This document shows positions 32,651-43,091 of a stretch of 64,000 bases of DNA, in pieces; the stretch's first letter is position 1, and every line of letters begins with the position of its first letter. This DNA is from Chaetomium olivaceum. Lineage: Eukaryota > Ascomycota > Sordariomycetes > Sordariales > Chaetomiaceae. The translations under genes and the position numbers were made by a program. Under the pieces are notes generated by a model. That model was not told the DNA's origin, did not search any database, and saw only the letters and a program-made list of their open reading frames with translations. The stretch lies in the NCBI GenBank assembly GCA_039881045.1, contig JAYWVB010000048.1, positions 186,001 to 250,000 of the forward strand. The letters run 5' to 3'.

Positions 32651-33378
32651 ATGGACGCATACTACGGTTATGGCCAGTCGGCCCAGCAGACTCTCCCGGC
32701 AGCGTACAGGCCATCCAAACCCGAGGACTGGGAGCCGTACCGCGACATCATCGCTCACCTCTACAACACCTGAACATGAAGCTGAAGGACGTCATGTCCG
32801 AGATGCAAGGGACTTACAACTTCAAAGCGACGTCAGGAGACCCACAAATCCCAGCGTATGATGCTTTGGCTGACAGCAATGAATCTAGTGAGAAGCAGTA
32901 CAAGACGCAACTAAAAAAGTGGAACCTTGACACCAAGTACATCAAGGCGTCCGAGTACATGTTCATGATCAAGACCATGAGGGAACGGCAGGCCGAAAAC
33001 CCGCCCAAGGAGACACGCTTCATGCTTCGAGGAAGGGTGGTGGATCCCAAGGACATCGCCCGGTTCGAGAAGCGGGCCCAGAAGAAGGGCACTATGCGAG
33101 CCGGGGACCCAATTGAGTGCGACGGTGAGAACCACGCCATCGTTTTCTGTTGTGGCTAGTTGCTAATCCAGCGTTTTGATGCCAGAACCTGTTGAGGACT
33201 TGGTGTATGGCACACCACCTCCCGAAGACGCCTCCTACCACCAGGCGGCCTACGCAGAGGCCTATTCCGCTTACCAATGTACGACAGCCCCGACCGTGTT
33301 AGCCCCTAGGGCAACGGCTGACTGACCTTTCGCCTTTTTCCAGACGACCCCTCGACGGACTACTCCTACTCTTACTAA
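32651..33378 (+). CDS. Clr5-domain protein, one-base frame break
   Basis: The N-terminus MDAYYGYGQSAQ leads into a Clr5 domain: PEDWEPYRDIIAHLYNT, then LKDVMSEMQGTYNFKAT and KQYKTQLKKWNLDTKYIK. Clr5 is a short fungal domain named after a fission-yeast silencing factor and is thought to bind DNA or chromatin. Exon 1 runs to 33124; introns are 33125-33185 and 33279-33343; the end is a Tyr-rich tail (AYAEAYSAY, YSYSY). At 32769-32772 the sequence ACACCTGAAC breaks the domain; ACACCCTGAAC would restore it. Because the domain is intact on both sides and the break is a missing C, an undercall is likely. Confidence 0.8.
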
Positions 33379-35968
33379 GAGTTCCGAGGTCGCTAGGCCT
33401 CTACCAGGCCGAGTGAGCTTGCAAACTCACGATGATCGATTTCAACATGACTCCATGACAGAATGGAGCGACATCTGACTTTCGAGATGTAACAACAATA
33501 ACGACTGAATTTCGGACGACACGGCGCGGTAAGGATGGGAACGGATGATACACATAGATTTGTTTTCAGGCGCCTTTGGGAGTTCTTTACTCTGTTCTTT
33601 CCCATTCCAACGACGACCTTTCAAGTTCCCAGTCTCATGTACGATTTTAGACGGAGCACACGCTCAAGATACCCCGTTGTTTCCTTGGATACGGTCAGGT
33701 CTCACCATATTCAGAGAAACCCCGCGGTATAGCCCATTTCTTTGCTTAAATCCTATTACAATTCTTTTCCCAGCGTTTTCATAAAACATGGGTGATATCC
33801 ACAGTCCGAAACTCTGAATACTCGCGGCGTTTAAAACTTAGGCGGAAACCCCTAACCCTGGTTGCCTAAGCGACCTTGTGAATAAAAGAGTTGCATTCTT
33901 GACGCCATGGATGGCCCCATAGCTGCCTGACACAGAAGGAGCCGGGCCGATAGAAACGACGGGAGGTGACTCGACCCGGAAAACTCAAGGAACTGTTCAC
34001 ATGACGCCGGCTGGAAATTCAAGCTTTAGGGGAGAGGTTGGCTTCGTGGGGGACCGGGGTGACACCACACAGGGCTGCATAGGCAATTCTGCCTGCCGCC
34101 GGCATCGAGCCAAGCCAGCCTAGGCTCGTTCTGTTGAAGTGGTAGTTAAAACGCGGCGCCCGAACTTGGGATTTCGGCCCCGTTCGTTTGCGGCGCTTCC
34201 CGCGTCTGCTGCACTGTGACCACCTCCATAGTTTACGCGCGCCCAGAAGCGCCGAATCAGGACTCTCCCAACTACAGTTATTCCCCTGCCAGCAAAGCTA
34301 AGCAATTTTTTGGTGGTGATATTGAACGCTAGCATCATGCGCGGGCTTTGTAATTGGGTGTTCAACAGTGGCGCATGATCCGATCATCACGACCTTGGGA
34401 GACAAAGTCGTACCCCTTGGACTCTTATTCCCCTGCAAGATAAGTTGTCGTAAGCGACTCAGCCACAACGTCAAGACAATTCAAGTCTTTGGTGTAACCT
34501 TCGCTGAGAGCCAAGACCCTCCAAACCGAATTCTGTCCATGTTGGTAAGTGAATGTAACCGGCGGTCGCCGTCCCGTCCCGTCCTCAATTACGAGAATCC
34601 ATTCTTGGCCGATGACTCCCTGTGTGTTAATCAAACTCAGAATGCAGCTTCGCGGCCTAGCATTACTTTCTCATGCTTTGAAATGCGGATAGGGCGGTTG
34701 CTTGAGTTTGTGAAACGTCGCACCGGCTGAATGCCGTGGTCACGTTCTTGACATAGGTAGGGAGGTTAGGTGATTCAGTAGGCAGCGACATTTTCTTCTT
34801 CTCCTTTGCATTGGATGCAAATACCAGAATCTATGCAAAGTAGGCTCCAACAAGCCACCAGGAAAGGAAGCGAAGGATAATCTGGGAAATCAAACAACAC
34901 GAAAGATCTCTGCAGAGTAAAATATTGAAGATGGACGGCCGGGACTGACGCCGACAAGGCCAGGGCGAAGAAATAGAACAGCGCCTGCAACACGCGATGC
35001 CGTTAGCACGCTCGCAACCAGCAAAAGTAACAACTCACTCATTGATTCGGAGGTGCCCGAGCCAGCCGAACCCATCTCTGCCCCAACTCTATCTACCTTT
35101 TCACATGTGAGGGCACGTAGGTACCTACTTACCTAACCCGGACAGCCCGTGGGTGACGTGACATAAGGTAAGGCAAGGTAGTAGGTCCATGTTCCATCAA
35201 CAAATGGCTCCCCCACCGGAGACGGCAATTAGTAGCAAACAAACAAACAACACTGGCACCCGACTCACGGCATGCACCCAACCGCCTGTCCTGGCTACTA
35301 CTCTAGCATCGCCACTATTGGCGCTTACAACTGCGCCTGACGATGGTCACATTGATTGGTGTGATACGTCGAGTTTACGATGCCAGAGCAATGAGAGATG
35401 CGTCCCGACGACGGCTCATCTCGCGACATGATTGCGCCTGCCTTGGCCTGGCACCCATCTCATGATTGATTAGAGTAACTCCGAATTTCCGGGTTTCGGT
35501 CCCGGGTCAAAGCGGGTGGTTGGGCTGCGGTCCTTGGACTATTAACTGGAGCGGGTGGTAGGGTTGTGGCTGTGCTGTCGGCTAGACACGAGATACCCGC
35601 CTTACCGAGGGTAGTACGCGAGATGGTACGGGGAATGTCGGGTATTGATGGCCATATTGTTTTCGTTTGTTTGGGCCTTCGCGGTTGTGGTGGGGGTTTG
35701 AGGGTGTGCTCTAAACAACATGGGCTGCCTCACGGAAGGGCCTTGACTGCTCGTGTTAATGAACAGAGCAGTGTTTGGACATGCAGGCCAGGTGAACATG
35801 AAAGCACAGAGACAGAACCATTGCGGAGGTTATGAAACAGACGGCAACCGCTAATGCCCCGTCATTTACACAAACGGGTACTCTATGAACCTAGCATAGC
35901 AGCTTCGATAAACCACCTCAAATATGTCCCTGCCAAGCGTGGCGAAGGCTTGATGAGCAAGAATGAGC
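33379..35968. other. Intergenic 2.6 kb
   Basis: No recognisable gene on either strand. Repeated GGTAGGTA/CTTACCT-type strings near 35115-35180 and CAAACAAACAAACAAC near 35240 are low-complexity only. Confidence 0.45.
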
Positions 35969-37523
35969 TTAAGCATAGAAGTTGACCGTCTAGATGGATA
36001 GTTAGTATCGTTAAATCATACATTTGGTTGGCAAAGGGTCTACTCACATCCTTCTTCTTGGCTTGTACTTCGGCAATGGCATCGACGTAGTGCTCGTGCC
36101 CAATCTTGTTTTTGCCCAGGCGCAGGGCAATCATACCAGCCTCCACGCACACAGCCTTGAGCATGGCGCCACCAAACTCATCTGTGCTGCGGGCCAACTC
36201 GTCCCAGTTGACCGCCTCATCGACCTTCATTTTGCGTGAATGGATCTTGAGAATTTGAGCACGAGCCTCCTCGTTTGGGAGCGGGAACTCGATCTTGCGG
36301 TCCAGACGCCCAGATCTGAGCAGGGCCGGGTCCAGCACGTCCACTCGGTTTGTCGCAGCGATGACCTTGATCCGGTCATCCGAAGCAAAACCGTCCAACT
36401 GGTTCAGCAACTCCAACATGGTCCGCTGTACCTCACGATCACCACTCTTTTCGCTGTCGAACCGCTTGGTACCCACCGCGTCCAGCTCGTCAATGAAGAT
36501 GATGGCCGGCGCCTTCTCCTTGGCGAGGGCGAAACAATCCCGGACAAGCTTGGCGCCATCTCCGATGAACATCTGCACAAGTTGTGGCCCCGCAAGCTTG
36601 AGGAAAGTGGCATCGGTTTGTGCGGCACAGGCCCTGGCAAGTAGTGTCTTGCCTGTACCGGGCGGGCCGTACATTAGAGCGCCTGAGAGATGAGTTAGCA
36701 CGGAACGTTAAAACACCACAAATCCGTATATCCTACCCTTTGGCGCCTTAATACCGATCTTCTTGAACCGGTCCGCCTCCTTCATGGGCCATACGATGGC
36801 CTCGAGGAGCTCGTCGATCTGCTTGGTGAGACCACCAACATCGGTGTACTTCTCAGTCGGCTTTTCGTCAACCTCCATGGCCTTGACTCTGCTGTCATAC
36901 TCGGCCGGGAGGGTGTCTAGAATAAGGTAAGAATCTTTATTCACGCCGATTAGGTCACCGGGCGTAAGCTTGTTGGGGTCCACAAGGCCGATCAGGGGCA
37001 GAAAAATTGTTTGTCGAGTTGACGTCTTGATAACGGCCGACTTGCCTACTCGGGTGGCGTCCAAGTCGATGTTGGCACCCTCTTCGGACGACTCGGCGGT
37101 TGGGTCAAGGTCGAGAAGCTCAACGACGTTTCCGACGAGATATGGCAGTTGCCTAGAGGAAAGTGTCAGCGGGCGCAGCGCAGGGTTGGAGCGCGGGGTA
37201 GCATACCGGTTGTTAGCGATCTTCTCCATGTTCTCCTTGATCTTCTCGGCCATGGTAGCCTTTTCGTGTGATAACCGCTGGTATTCGCTCTTCATGATTC
37301 TGGCATCGTTTTCGAGGAGGCGCCGGCGAGTTTTGATGTCCTCTGTGCTGAGGCTCAGGATCTCTGGGTCTAGGGCGTCTTCCTCCTCCTGCTCGACATC
37401 TTCCATTTCGGCGTCACCATCGCCGCCGCCTTGATTCCCCTTGTCGCTGTCCTTCTTGTCCTTGTTATCCTTCTCGTCACGCTCGCGGCGGTCGAGGTCA
37501 TCCAGCTCCTCGAGAGTGGACAT
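35969..37523 (-). CDS. RPT5: 26S proteasome AAA-ATPase subunit Rpt5 (PSMC3)
   Basis: Rpt5 is one of six ATPases of the 19S regulatory particle, which unfolds substrates for the 20S core. Exons: 37523-37207, 37152-36737, 36682-36048, 35989-35969; all joins are in frame. The N-terminus MSTLEELDDLDRRERDEK leads into an acidic/Lys region, a coiled coil (ARIMKSEYQRLSHEKATMAEK) and an OB-fold. The AAA domain has Walker A GPPGTGKT, Walker B IIFIDELDAVGTKR, and sensor/arginine-finger region IAATNRVDVLDPALLRSGRLDR. The last exon encodes TVNFYA, a C-terminal tail of the sort that docks into the 20S ring and typical of Rpt5. Length (~460 aa) is normal. No frame damage is seen. Distinguished from the other Rpts by its N-terminus and C-terminal tail. 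Confidence 0.95.
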
Positions 37524-38211
37524 GTTGAGTAGCGGGGTTGCGGGTCGGTTAGTGGGAGGTGAAACGGGCAGTTCAGAAGTGGAAACCGAAAAGTACGGAA
37601 TATGTTTCTTGTCGTGATGAGCACGGGAAGTGTGAAATGCACAGGTTGGGTGCAAAAAGATGTGCGATGTGGTTGGGAGTTGGTGGAGGCTGTGGGAGGA
37701 TAGAGCTCAATCGAATCGGTTGAGTGTAGCGTCGCTGCAGGCAAACGCGCGAGCGACGTAACCAGGCGGCGGGACCCACCTGCCGGGGCAAACCAACCAG
37801 CACAGACCCTGGCAGGGCCTGGCCAAGCTGACTAACGGGTAGCTGGTAATTATTGGGGTTCATACCCGGCCAGATATGAGCAGAGAAGGCTTCAGAGGAA
37901 CTTGATTTATGGTTAAGGGCAGTGGATGGAAGAATAAATTATAATATAATTTCTGCGACACCCACCCCCCCCCCCCCCCCCCCCCCCCCCGAAAATTGAT
38001 AGGTTTCCCTGCTGGTTCGTGCAAGTAAAAGACCGCCCCAACATCCACTAGAAGCCTTCAACGCTAGCAACATGCTACCAACTCCAAAATCTCCTTTGCT
38101 CCCGAGGATGGAGATATACACATTAGCGTAGATACAGATATCACAAAACAAGGAATCACCACCACCACGCTGCTCGCCACAAAACAATAATGACCCCCCC
38201 AATTGCCATCA
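37524..38211. other. Intergenic with a long C run
   Basis: Rpt5 leader and the 3' flank of the next gene. No gene seen. Confidence 0.5.
37965..37990. repeat. 26-nt C homopolymer
   Basis: An uninterrupted C26 tract is preceded by CACCCA. Its true length is doubtful, given other signs of G/C-run miscalling. Confidence 0.85.
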
Positions 38212-39045
38212 TTACTCGTCGTCCAAGATCCTGCTCGCTATCCGACCAACAATAGGGACTTCGTATCTGATGCAATGTTAGCCCCTGCCACAAGGCAAAA
38301 GACTTCATGACAAGACCAACCTGTCCAACGTATCGGCATCCCGATACGCATTGAACACCAGCCACGCGATCAACGGTAGATCCGCCAGGAAAATAACCCA
38401 GCTTAGAAATGTCGACCAGGAGAACAGTAAATGCAGCACGAACAGCGCCGTAAACAACAGACTCGACTGCCACGCATGGAACCTGCCAACACACCCCACT
38501 GTTAGCATCACAGCCAGCACCCAAAACCAAGAAAACGAGATAAACATACCTGACATAATCGCTCTTCCGCTCCAGTATCAACAACAGAATCGCCCCCAGC
38601 GGCGGCGCCACCAAGTACGCCAAACACGCCTCATAGTCCAGCCGCAGCCCCAAGCTCGTATCGAACTCGCTCACCATCCCCTCCCTAGCGCCCAGCGACG
38701 AGAAGTAATCCCCCATCCCACCACCACGACCTCCCCACGGACTCCCACCACTCCCCGCATTCCCATTAAGATCCGCCGCGGACGTCGCATTCCCTGGCGC
38801 GGCCAGCGGGCTCTGGTAGCGCCCGACTCCTTCGCCTGACCACGCGCGCTGCGGCTGCGGGTGCTGCAGCGGCGGGGGGGAGATTGTGGCCTGCCGGTGC
38901 TGGTAGTGGTAGCCGGTGGCCGGGGAGTAGGCGCCGGCGCGGCGGTTGGGGTTGGTGTCGAGGGAGGTGCGGGGGGAGGCGGTTGTGCTGTGGGTTGGGG
39001 AGCGCGCGTGCTCCGGGGGGAGGACTGGTAGGGGGCGAAGTCCAT
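38212..39045 (-). CDS. Tic20/DUF4870-like membrane protein, one-base frame break
   Basis: Exons: 39045-38550, 38482-38321 and 38266-38212, with in-frame GT-AG joins. The N-terminal ~120 residues are Pro/Ser/Gly-rich. Membrane segments follow: YEACLAYLVAPPLGAILLLI, SLLFTALFVLHLLF and STFLSWVIFLADLPLIAWLV. The ending is RDADTLDR, YEVPIVGRIAS and ILDDE. This is the small four-helix family of fungi related to DUF4870/Tic20-like proteins; function unknown. The ATG at 39045 starts MDFAPYQSSP. After six C (G run 39015-39020 on the plus strand) the coding frame is the next one (GAYSPATGYHYQHRQ), so a seventh C is needed. This is consistent with an assembly undercall. Confidence 0.75.
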
Positions 39046-39813
39046 TTTTCCTTTATTATTATGTAGGTGTAGGTAGGGTTGTTCGAGGGGGGAGCGGGGC
39101 TTGGAGGGGCGCCCTACCTACCGGCCGCCGGTTGTTGGTAGTCCGGCTCGGGGGTCGATCGGTCCCGTATGCGGGGATGTCGTGGTCTGGTGTGGGTGTT
39201 ATCCGGCCGGTATGAGGGCTGGAGTTCGGCCGTTTCGGTCGGTGTCCTGTTGAAGGATGCCCCTGGGGCGGCTGTGGTTGGTTCGGGGGGAAGCTTTCGG
39301 AGCTTGCGAGGTTCGAGTGGGTCGGTCGAAGCTAGAGCTTATCGGTTGCGATAACGACGGGTTCGTTCGCTTTGGTTGTCGCAGGTGTTGTCGCGCTGTC
39401 TTGCGAGTGGTCAATTATTGAGCAGTACATCAACGCCACCGCTTGTCGGACGGCTGACGTCGTGCGCTGTTTCGAGGATCTGTTTCGTTGGTGGTGGTGG
39501 TGCTGGATAGTGGCTGCGCCGCGAGGTTGAGTATGACGAGATCCCGCTTTGCCGCTTACCGGGGTAGTGACCTGCAGGGACTCGCTTACGGGGCAACTCC
39601 TCGCCGAGGATTGCTCTCCGCTTATGACGGCGGCTTGGTTTCACATGGTTCTGATAATAATGGGTGTGCATCTGAATGGGCCAGGGGTGGTATTTGATAC
39701 AGTAAATTTACAGGTCTAGAGATATCACATCTACTGCAATCCGGCGTTCGCCAAACTCCACGTTATACGCGGCGAGCAGCGGGGCACTTCTAACCAATTC
39801 AATATGTCTTGGC
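39046..39813. other. Intergenic
   Basis: Leader of the minus-strand membrane-protein gene and 3' side of uL10m. GGGG-rich, no supported gene. Confidence 0.45.
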
Positions 39814-40866
39814 TTATGCTGCCTCCTCCTTCTTCTCCCCTTCCTTGGGCCCGTTCTGCTCCTCCTCCAGCACACTCCGGCGGCTCTCCATGGTAAGCCA
39901 GAGGCTCTTGCTCGCACCTTCCAACGTGGTGGTGAGGCCGAGACCGGCGCTCTGGAGCATGTTGACGAGCTGCGCGCGCAGGCCGTCCAGACCGCCGTCG
40001 ATACCACCAACCCACTTGACGCCTTCCAGATCGAAGACCTTATCCTCAATCCGTCCACCGACCAGCATGAGCTTTTGGAGCCCACTCTGGGCGGTGGGGT
40101 CGTGGTACCCCGGGTTCTTCTTCTTGCTCGGCGGCGGGAACGCAGGTGGACTCGGAGAGAGGGTGCGCAGGGCGGCGGCCAGATGCGCTGGCGATACTGC
40201 CGGTAGGGTGAAAAGCGCTAGCGGCCCGACAAGCAGCGGGGAAATCTGGCCATAGGCAGATGACTCGGGAAATGGGGCGTCACCGCTCGTGGCTTCCTTG
40301 GAGGCGTTGTAGGCTGCCTTGGAGAGGTCGTGGTTATACACCACTTGGATCTTCTTGCCGGAGAGAGCAGACACTGTCGTAGGAGCAACCTTGGACGGGT
40401 CGTGGAATTCGACGATCTTGAGGGCAACATCGAAGATGCGTGTTCGAATAACTTGCAATTGGGCTTTCGATGCGACGTTCGCAGATTCCGAACCTTCGGT
40501 AGAGACGCTATCAAGGGCGATCCTCAACTCTCGCCGAACCGCAGCCCATTCTACCGCCGTAAGGTTGTTGTGCTGAAAGATCAAGATGAGGGGTGACGAG
40601 CGGAGCAGAGAGGTGTAGGTACGGAGGAGCTGGGACTTTCGGGTGTCGGATGGCCGTGCCGTCGGGGGCTTGGTAGGAGGGACGTAGTCATCTGGTAGTC
40701 TGAAGCCGGAAACAGGCGTTGCGGCAGCTGTGGCATACTGCCGTGTCGCTGTGGATGGTGTAGATGCCGAGGGAAGGTAGAGAACGAGGGGTCGGTTCGA
40801 AATTCTCGACGGGTTAACGGCCGAACCCAGGCCACGAGGGATGGCGCATCGTATTCTCGGAGGCAT
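39814..40866 (-). CDS. Mitochondrial large-subunit ribosomal protein uL10m
   Basis: Single-exon gene. The start at 40866 (MPPRIRCAIPRG) is the first true ATG. The Arg/Ser-rich N-terminus lacking acids (IRCAIPRGLGSAVNPSRISN) looks like a mitochondrial targeting sequence. The core has SQLLRTYTSLLRSSPLILIF and QHNNLTAVEWAAVRREL, then a long segment ending LWLTMESRRSVLEEEQN. This matches fungal MRPL10/MRPL11 (uL10 family), which anchors the L7/L12 stalk in the mitoribosome. Length ~350 aa fits fungal orthologues. It is transcribed away from TRP4, which starts 492 bp further on the other strand. Confidence 0.8.
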   Translation of the reverse strand: MPPRIRCAIPRGLGSAVNPSRISNRPLVLYLPSASTPSTATRQYATAAATPVSGFRLPDDYVPPTKPPTARPSDTRKSQLLRTYTSLLRSSPLILIFQHNNLTAVEWAAVRRELRIALDSVSTEGSESANVASKAQLQVIRTRIFDVALKIVEFHDPSKVAPTTVSALSGKKIQVVYNHDLSKAAYNASKEATSGDAPFPESSAYGQISPLLVGPLALFTLPAVSPAHLAAALRTLSPSPPAFPPPSKKKNPGYHDPTAQSGLQKLMLVGGRIEDKVFDLEGVKWVGGIDGGLDGLRAQLVNMLQSAGLGLTTTLEGASKSLWLTMESRRSVLEEEQNGPKEGEKKEEAA

Positions 40867-41358
40867 TTTGTGAATTGGACCGCTGAGGTGTACCAACCTG
40901 ACCCCACGACAACTAATCCGCTATATTCACTTCGATGCCCGCTCCCGCACTTCGAGATCCGAAATTTTGGCGTCGCCAATTGCAGCGCGTGCAGGGGCCA
41001 TGACCAAGCGGGAACCAAAATCTTACGCTAGCTTCACCGCCCTTGTTCTGCCGTATTACTGTGTACTTTGTATGGGAAGTATTACTGAAACCAACCGTGG
41101 ATCCCTGCGACCCCCGCCAGACCTCCGGTCATCGCGGGGTGCTTTTTGAGAGCTGGAGCTGCAGGTTCAAAGAGCTTTTGGTCCTCGAGTTCAAAATGAG
41201 TCAACTTCCATCCCACCCTTCCGCTCGCTGTTTCTGGCGGCTGCTACGGTACAATTGGTATTCAGAGATCACATAAGGTGTCTTCTAGACTATCCACAAT
41301 TGTATGAATCCTTAACCACCCACAGCCAGCAACCAAGCCATTGTCCATCTTAGCCACC
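40867..41358. promoter_or_regulatory. Divergent promoter between uL10m and TRP4
   Basis: A 492-bp region between two genes read in opposite directions; it must hold both promoters. No clear TATA box was picked out. Confidence 0.4.
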
Positions 41359-42666
41359 ATGGCACCGCCAACTGAAGACCAGCCACTTGTCAACCTCAAG
41401 CAATTGCTTGCGAGGCTCTGGCCTTTGGGGCATCCGGATCCGGTCTCACCAACGGAGATTGCTGAAGCTATCTCGCATTTCTTCACAAACCAAGTCTCCG
41501 AAGTTCAGGCCGGTGCCTTGCTTATGTGCCTGCACTTCACAGGGTTGGATCGCCAGGCTGAGGTATTAGCCAAGACAGCAGAGTGCATGCTCAAGTCTGC
41601 CGCGAAGATTGATCAACCACTCCTTCGGGCAGCCATTGACGCAAAACGGAGGAAAGAAGGCCAGTATGGGGGCGGACTGGTACGTTCTTCTCATCTTTCC
41701 ACCGGTTCCCCTTAGCTGACCCTCTGGCAGGTCGACATCGTTGGTACAGGAGGCGACTCCCACAACACCTTCAACATCAGCACAACAGCCTCGATCATTG
41801 CCTCTAGTCTCTTGCTCATCGCCAAGCACGGCAACAGGGCATCGACCTCCAAATCGGGCTCCGCCGACCTCCTCAACAACATGCAGCCGGAGGCGCCCCA
41901 AATAGACCGCATCCGCCCGGACACCATTACCGAACTCTACAGCAACACCAACTACGGCTTCCTATTCGCGCCCGTCTTCCACCCGGGCATGCGGCACGTC
42001 GCGCCCATCCGCAAGCAGCTACCGTGGCGCACCATCTTCAACCTGGTCGGCCCGCTAGCCAACCCGACCGACCTGACCGACGGCGACAACAGCGACCCCC
42101 TCCTCGAGGCGCGCGTGATCGGCGTAGCGCGCAAGGACATCGGCCCCGTGTTTGCACAGGCACTACGGCTCGGCGGCGCGCGCAAGGCCATGGTGGTGTG
42201 CGGCGACGAGGAGCTGGACGAGGTCAGCTGCGCGGGCGACACGCTGTGCTGGCGGATCCGACCCGCGGCCGACTCTTCCCAGGAAACAGTCACGGAGCAC
42301 TTCCGCCTACACCCGCGCGACTTCGGCCTGCCGACGCACCCGCTCTCGGAGGTGTCGCCGGGCAAGGAGCCGCACGAGAACGCGGGGATTCTGCGGCGGA
42401 TCCTGGACGGCCAGGTGCCCGACGACGATCCCATCCTGCACTTTGTGCTGATCAATGCCGCCGCGCTGTTTGTGGTCTCGGGCATCTGCGAGGCCGACAC
42501 CAGCGACCTCGGCCATGGCGACGATGGCGTCGTGATTACAGAGCGGGGCCCGGGAGGTGGCCGGTGGAAGGAGGGTGTGCGCCGCGCAAGGTGGGCCATC
42601 AAGAGTGGCGAGGCCGCGAGGCAGTGGGCCAAGTTTGTCGAGGTCACGAACGGCTTCAGTGCTTGA
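41359..42666 (+). CDS. TRP4: Anthranilate phosphoribosyltransferase
   Basis: Second step of tryptophan synthesis: anthranilate plus PRPP gives phosphoribosyl-anthranilate. Exons are 41359-41679 and 41731-42666; the intron (GTACGT...GGCAG) is in frame. Start ATG has ACC before it (AGCCACCATGG). Key motifs are VDIVGTGGDSHNTFNIST (PRPP/Mg site, GTGGD), AKHGNRASTSKSGSADLL (KHGNR-SS/G-SAD, here with a Thr) and NYGFLFAPVFHPGMRHVAPI followed by TIFNLVGPLANP. A fungal insertion lies at DLTDGDNSDPLLEA. Length ~418 aa is usual for fungi. It ends 425 bp from the 3' end of the convergent tRNA ligase gene. No damage seen. Confidence 0.94.
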
Positions 42667-43091
42667 TTGCATTTGGTAGTGGATGGATGAGCTTAGCTAG
42701 AGGTGGTCCATTTTTTGACGGAGCCTCTGTGTGTTGGAAATAGAGGGAAATCACTCGCAGAAGAATTGTCAATGCATTACAAGTTCTTGAAATCTCCTGG
42801 TTTACCTACCCGAGATGGGGCCATTTTTCGCTATACTGTAGATATGGGAGTAGAGAGCTAAGATTGTTTTTATCTAAGCACCGAAGTAGGGATGAACCAT
42901 TCCCAGACGCCTCCAAACATCCGCCCGCCATCCTTCACTCACGGTAGTGTCTTCTCTAATAACCTTTGCGCTCTTTTCCGCTCTTTCACCCTCAATCGGT
43001 GGCGCCTCCGGATTTCTCGGAGTCTCTCCGCCCTACCCCGAGACTTCTTACTACGCTTCACACTCGGCGGCGGAACGTGCGCGCCTCTATC
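42667..43091. other. Convergent 3' ends of TRP4 and tRNA ligase
   Basis: No gene seen. Confidence 0.45.
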
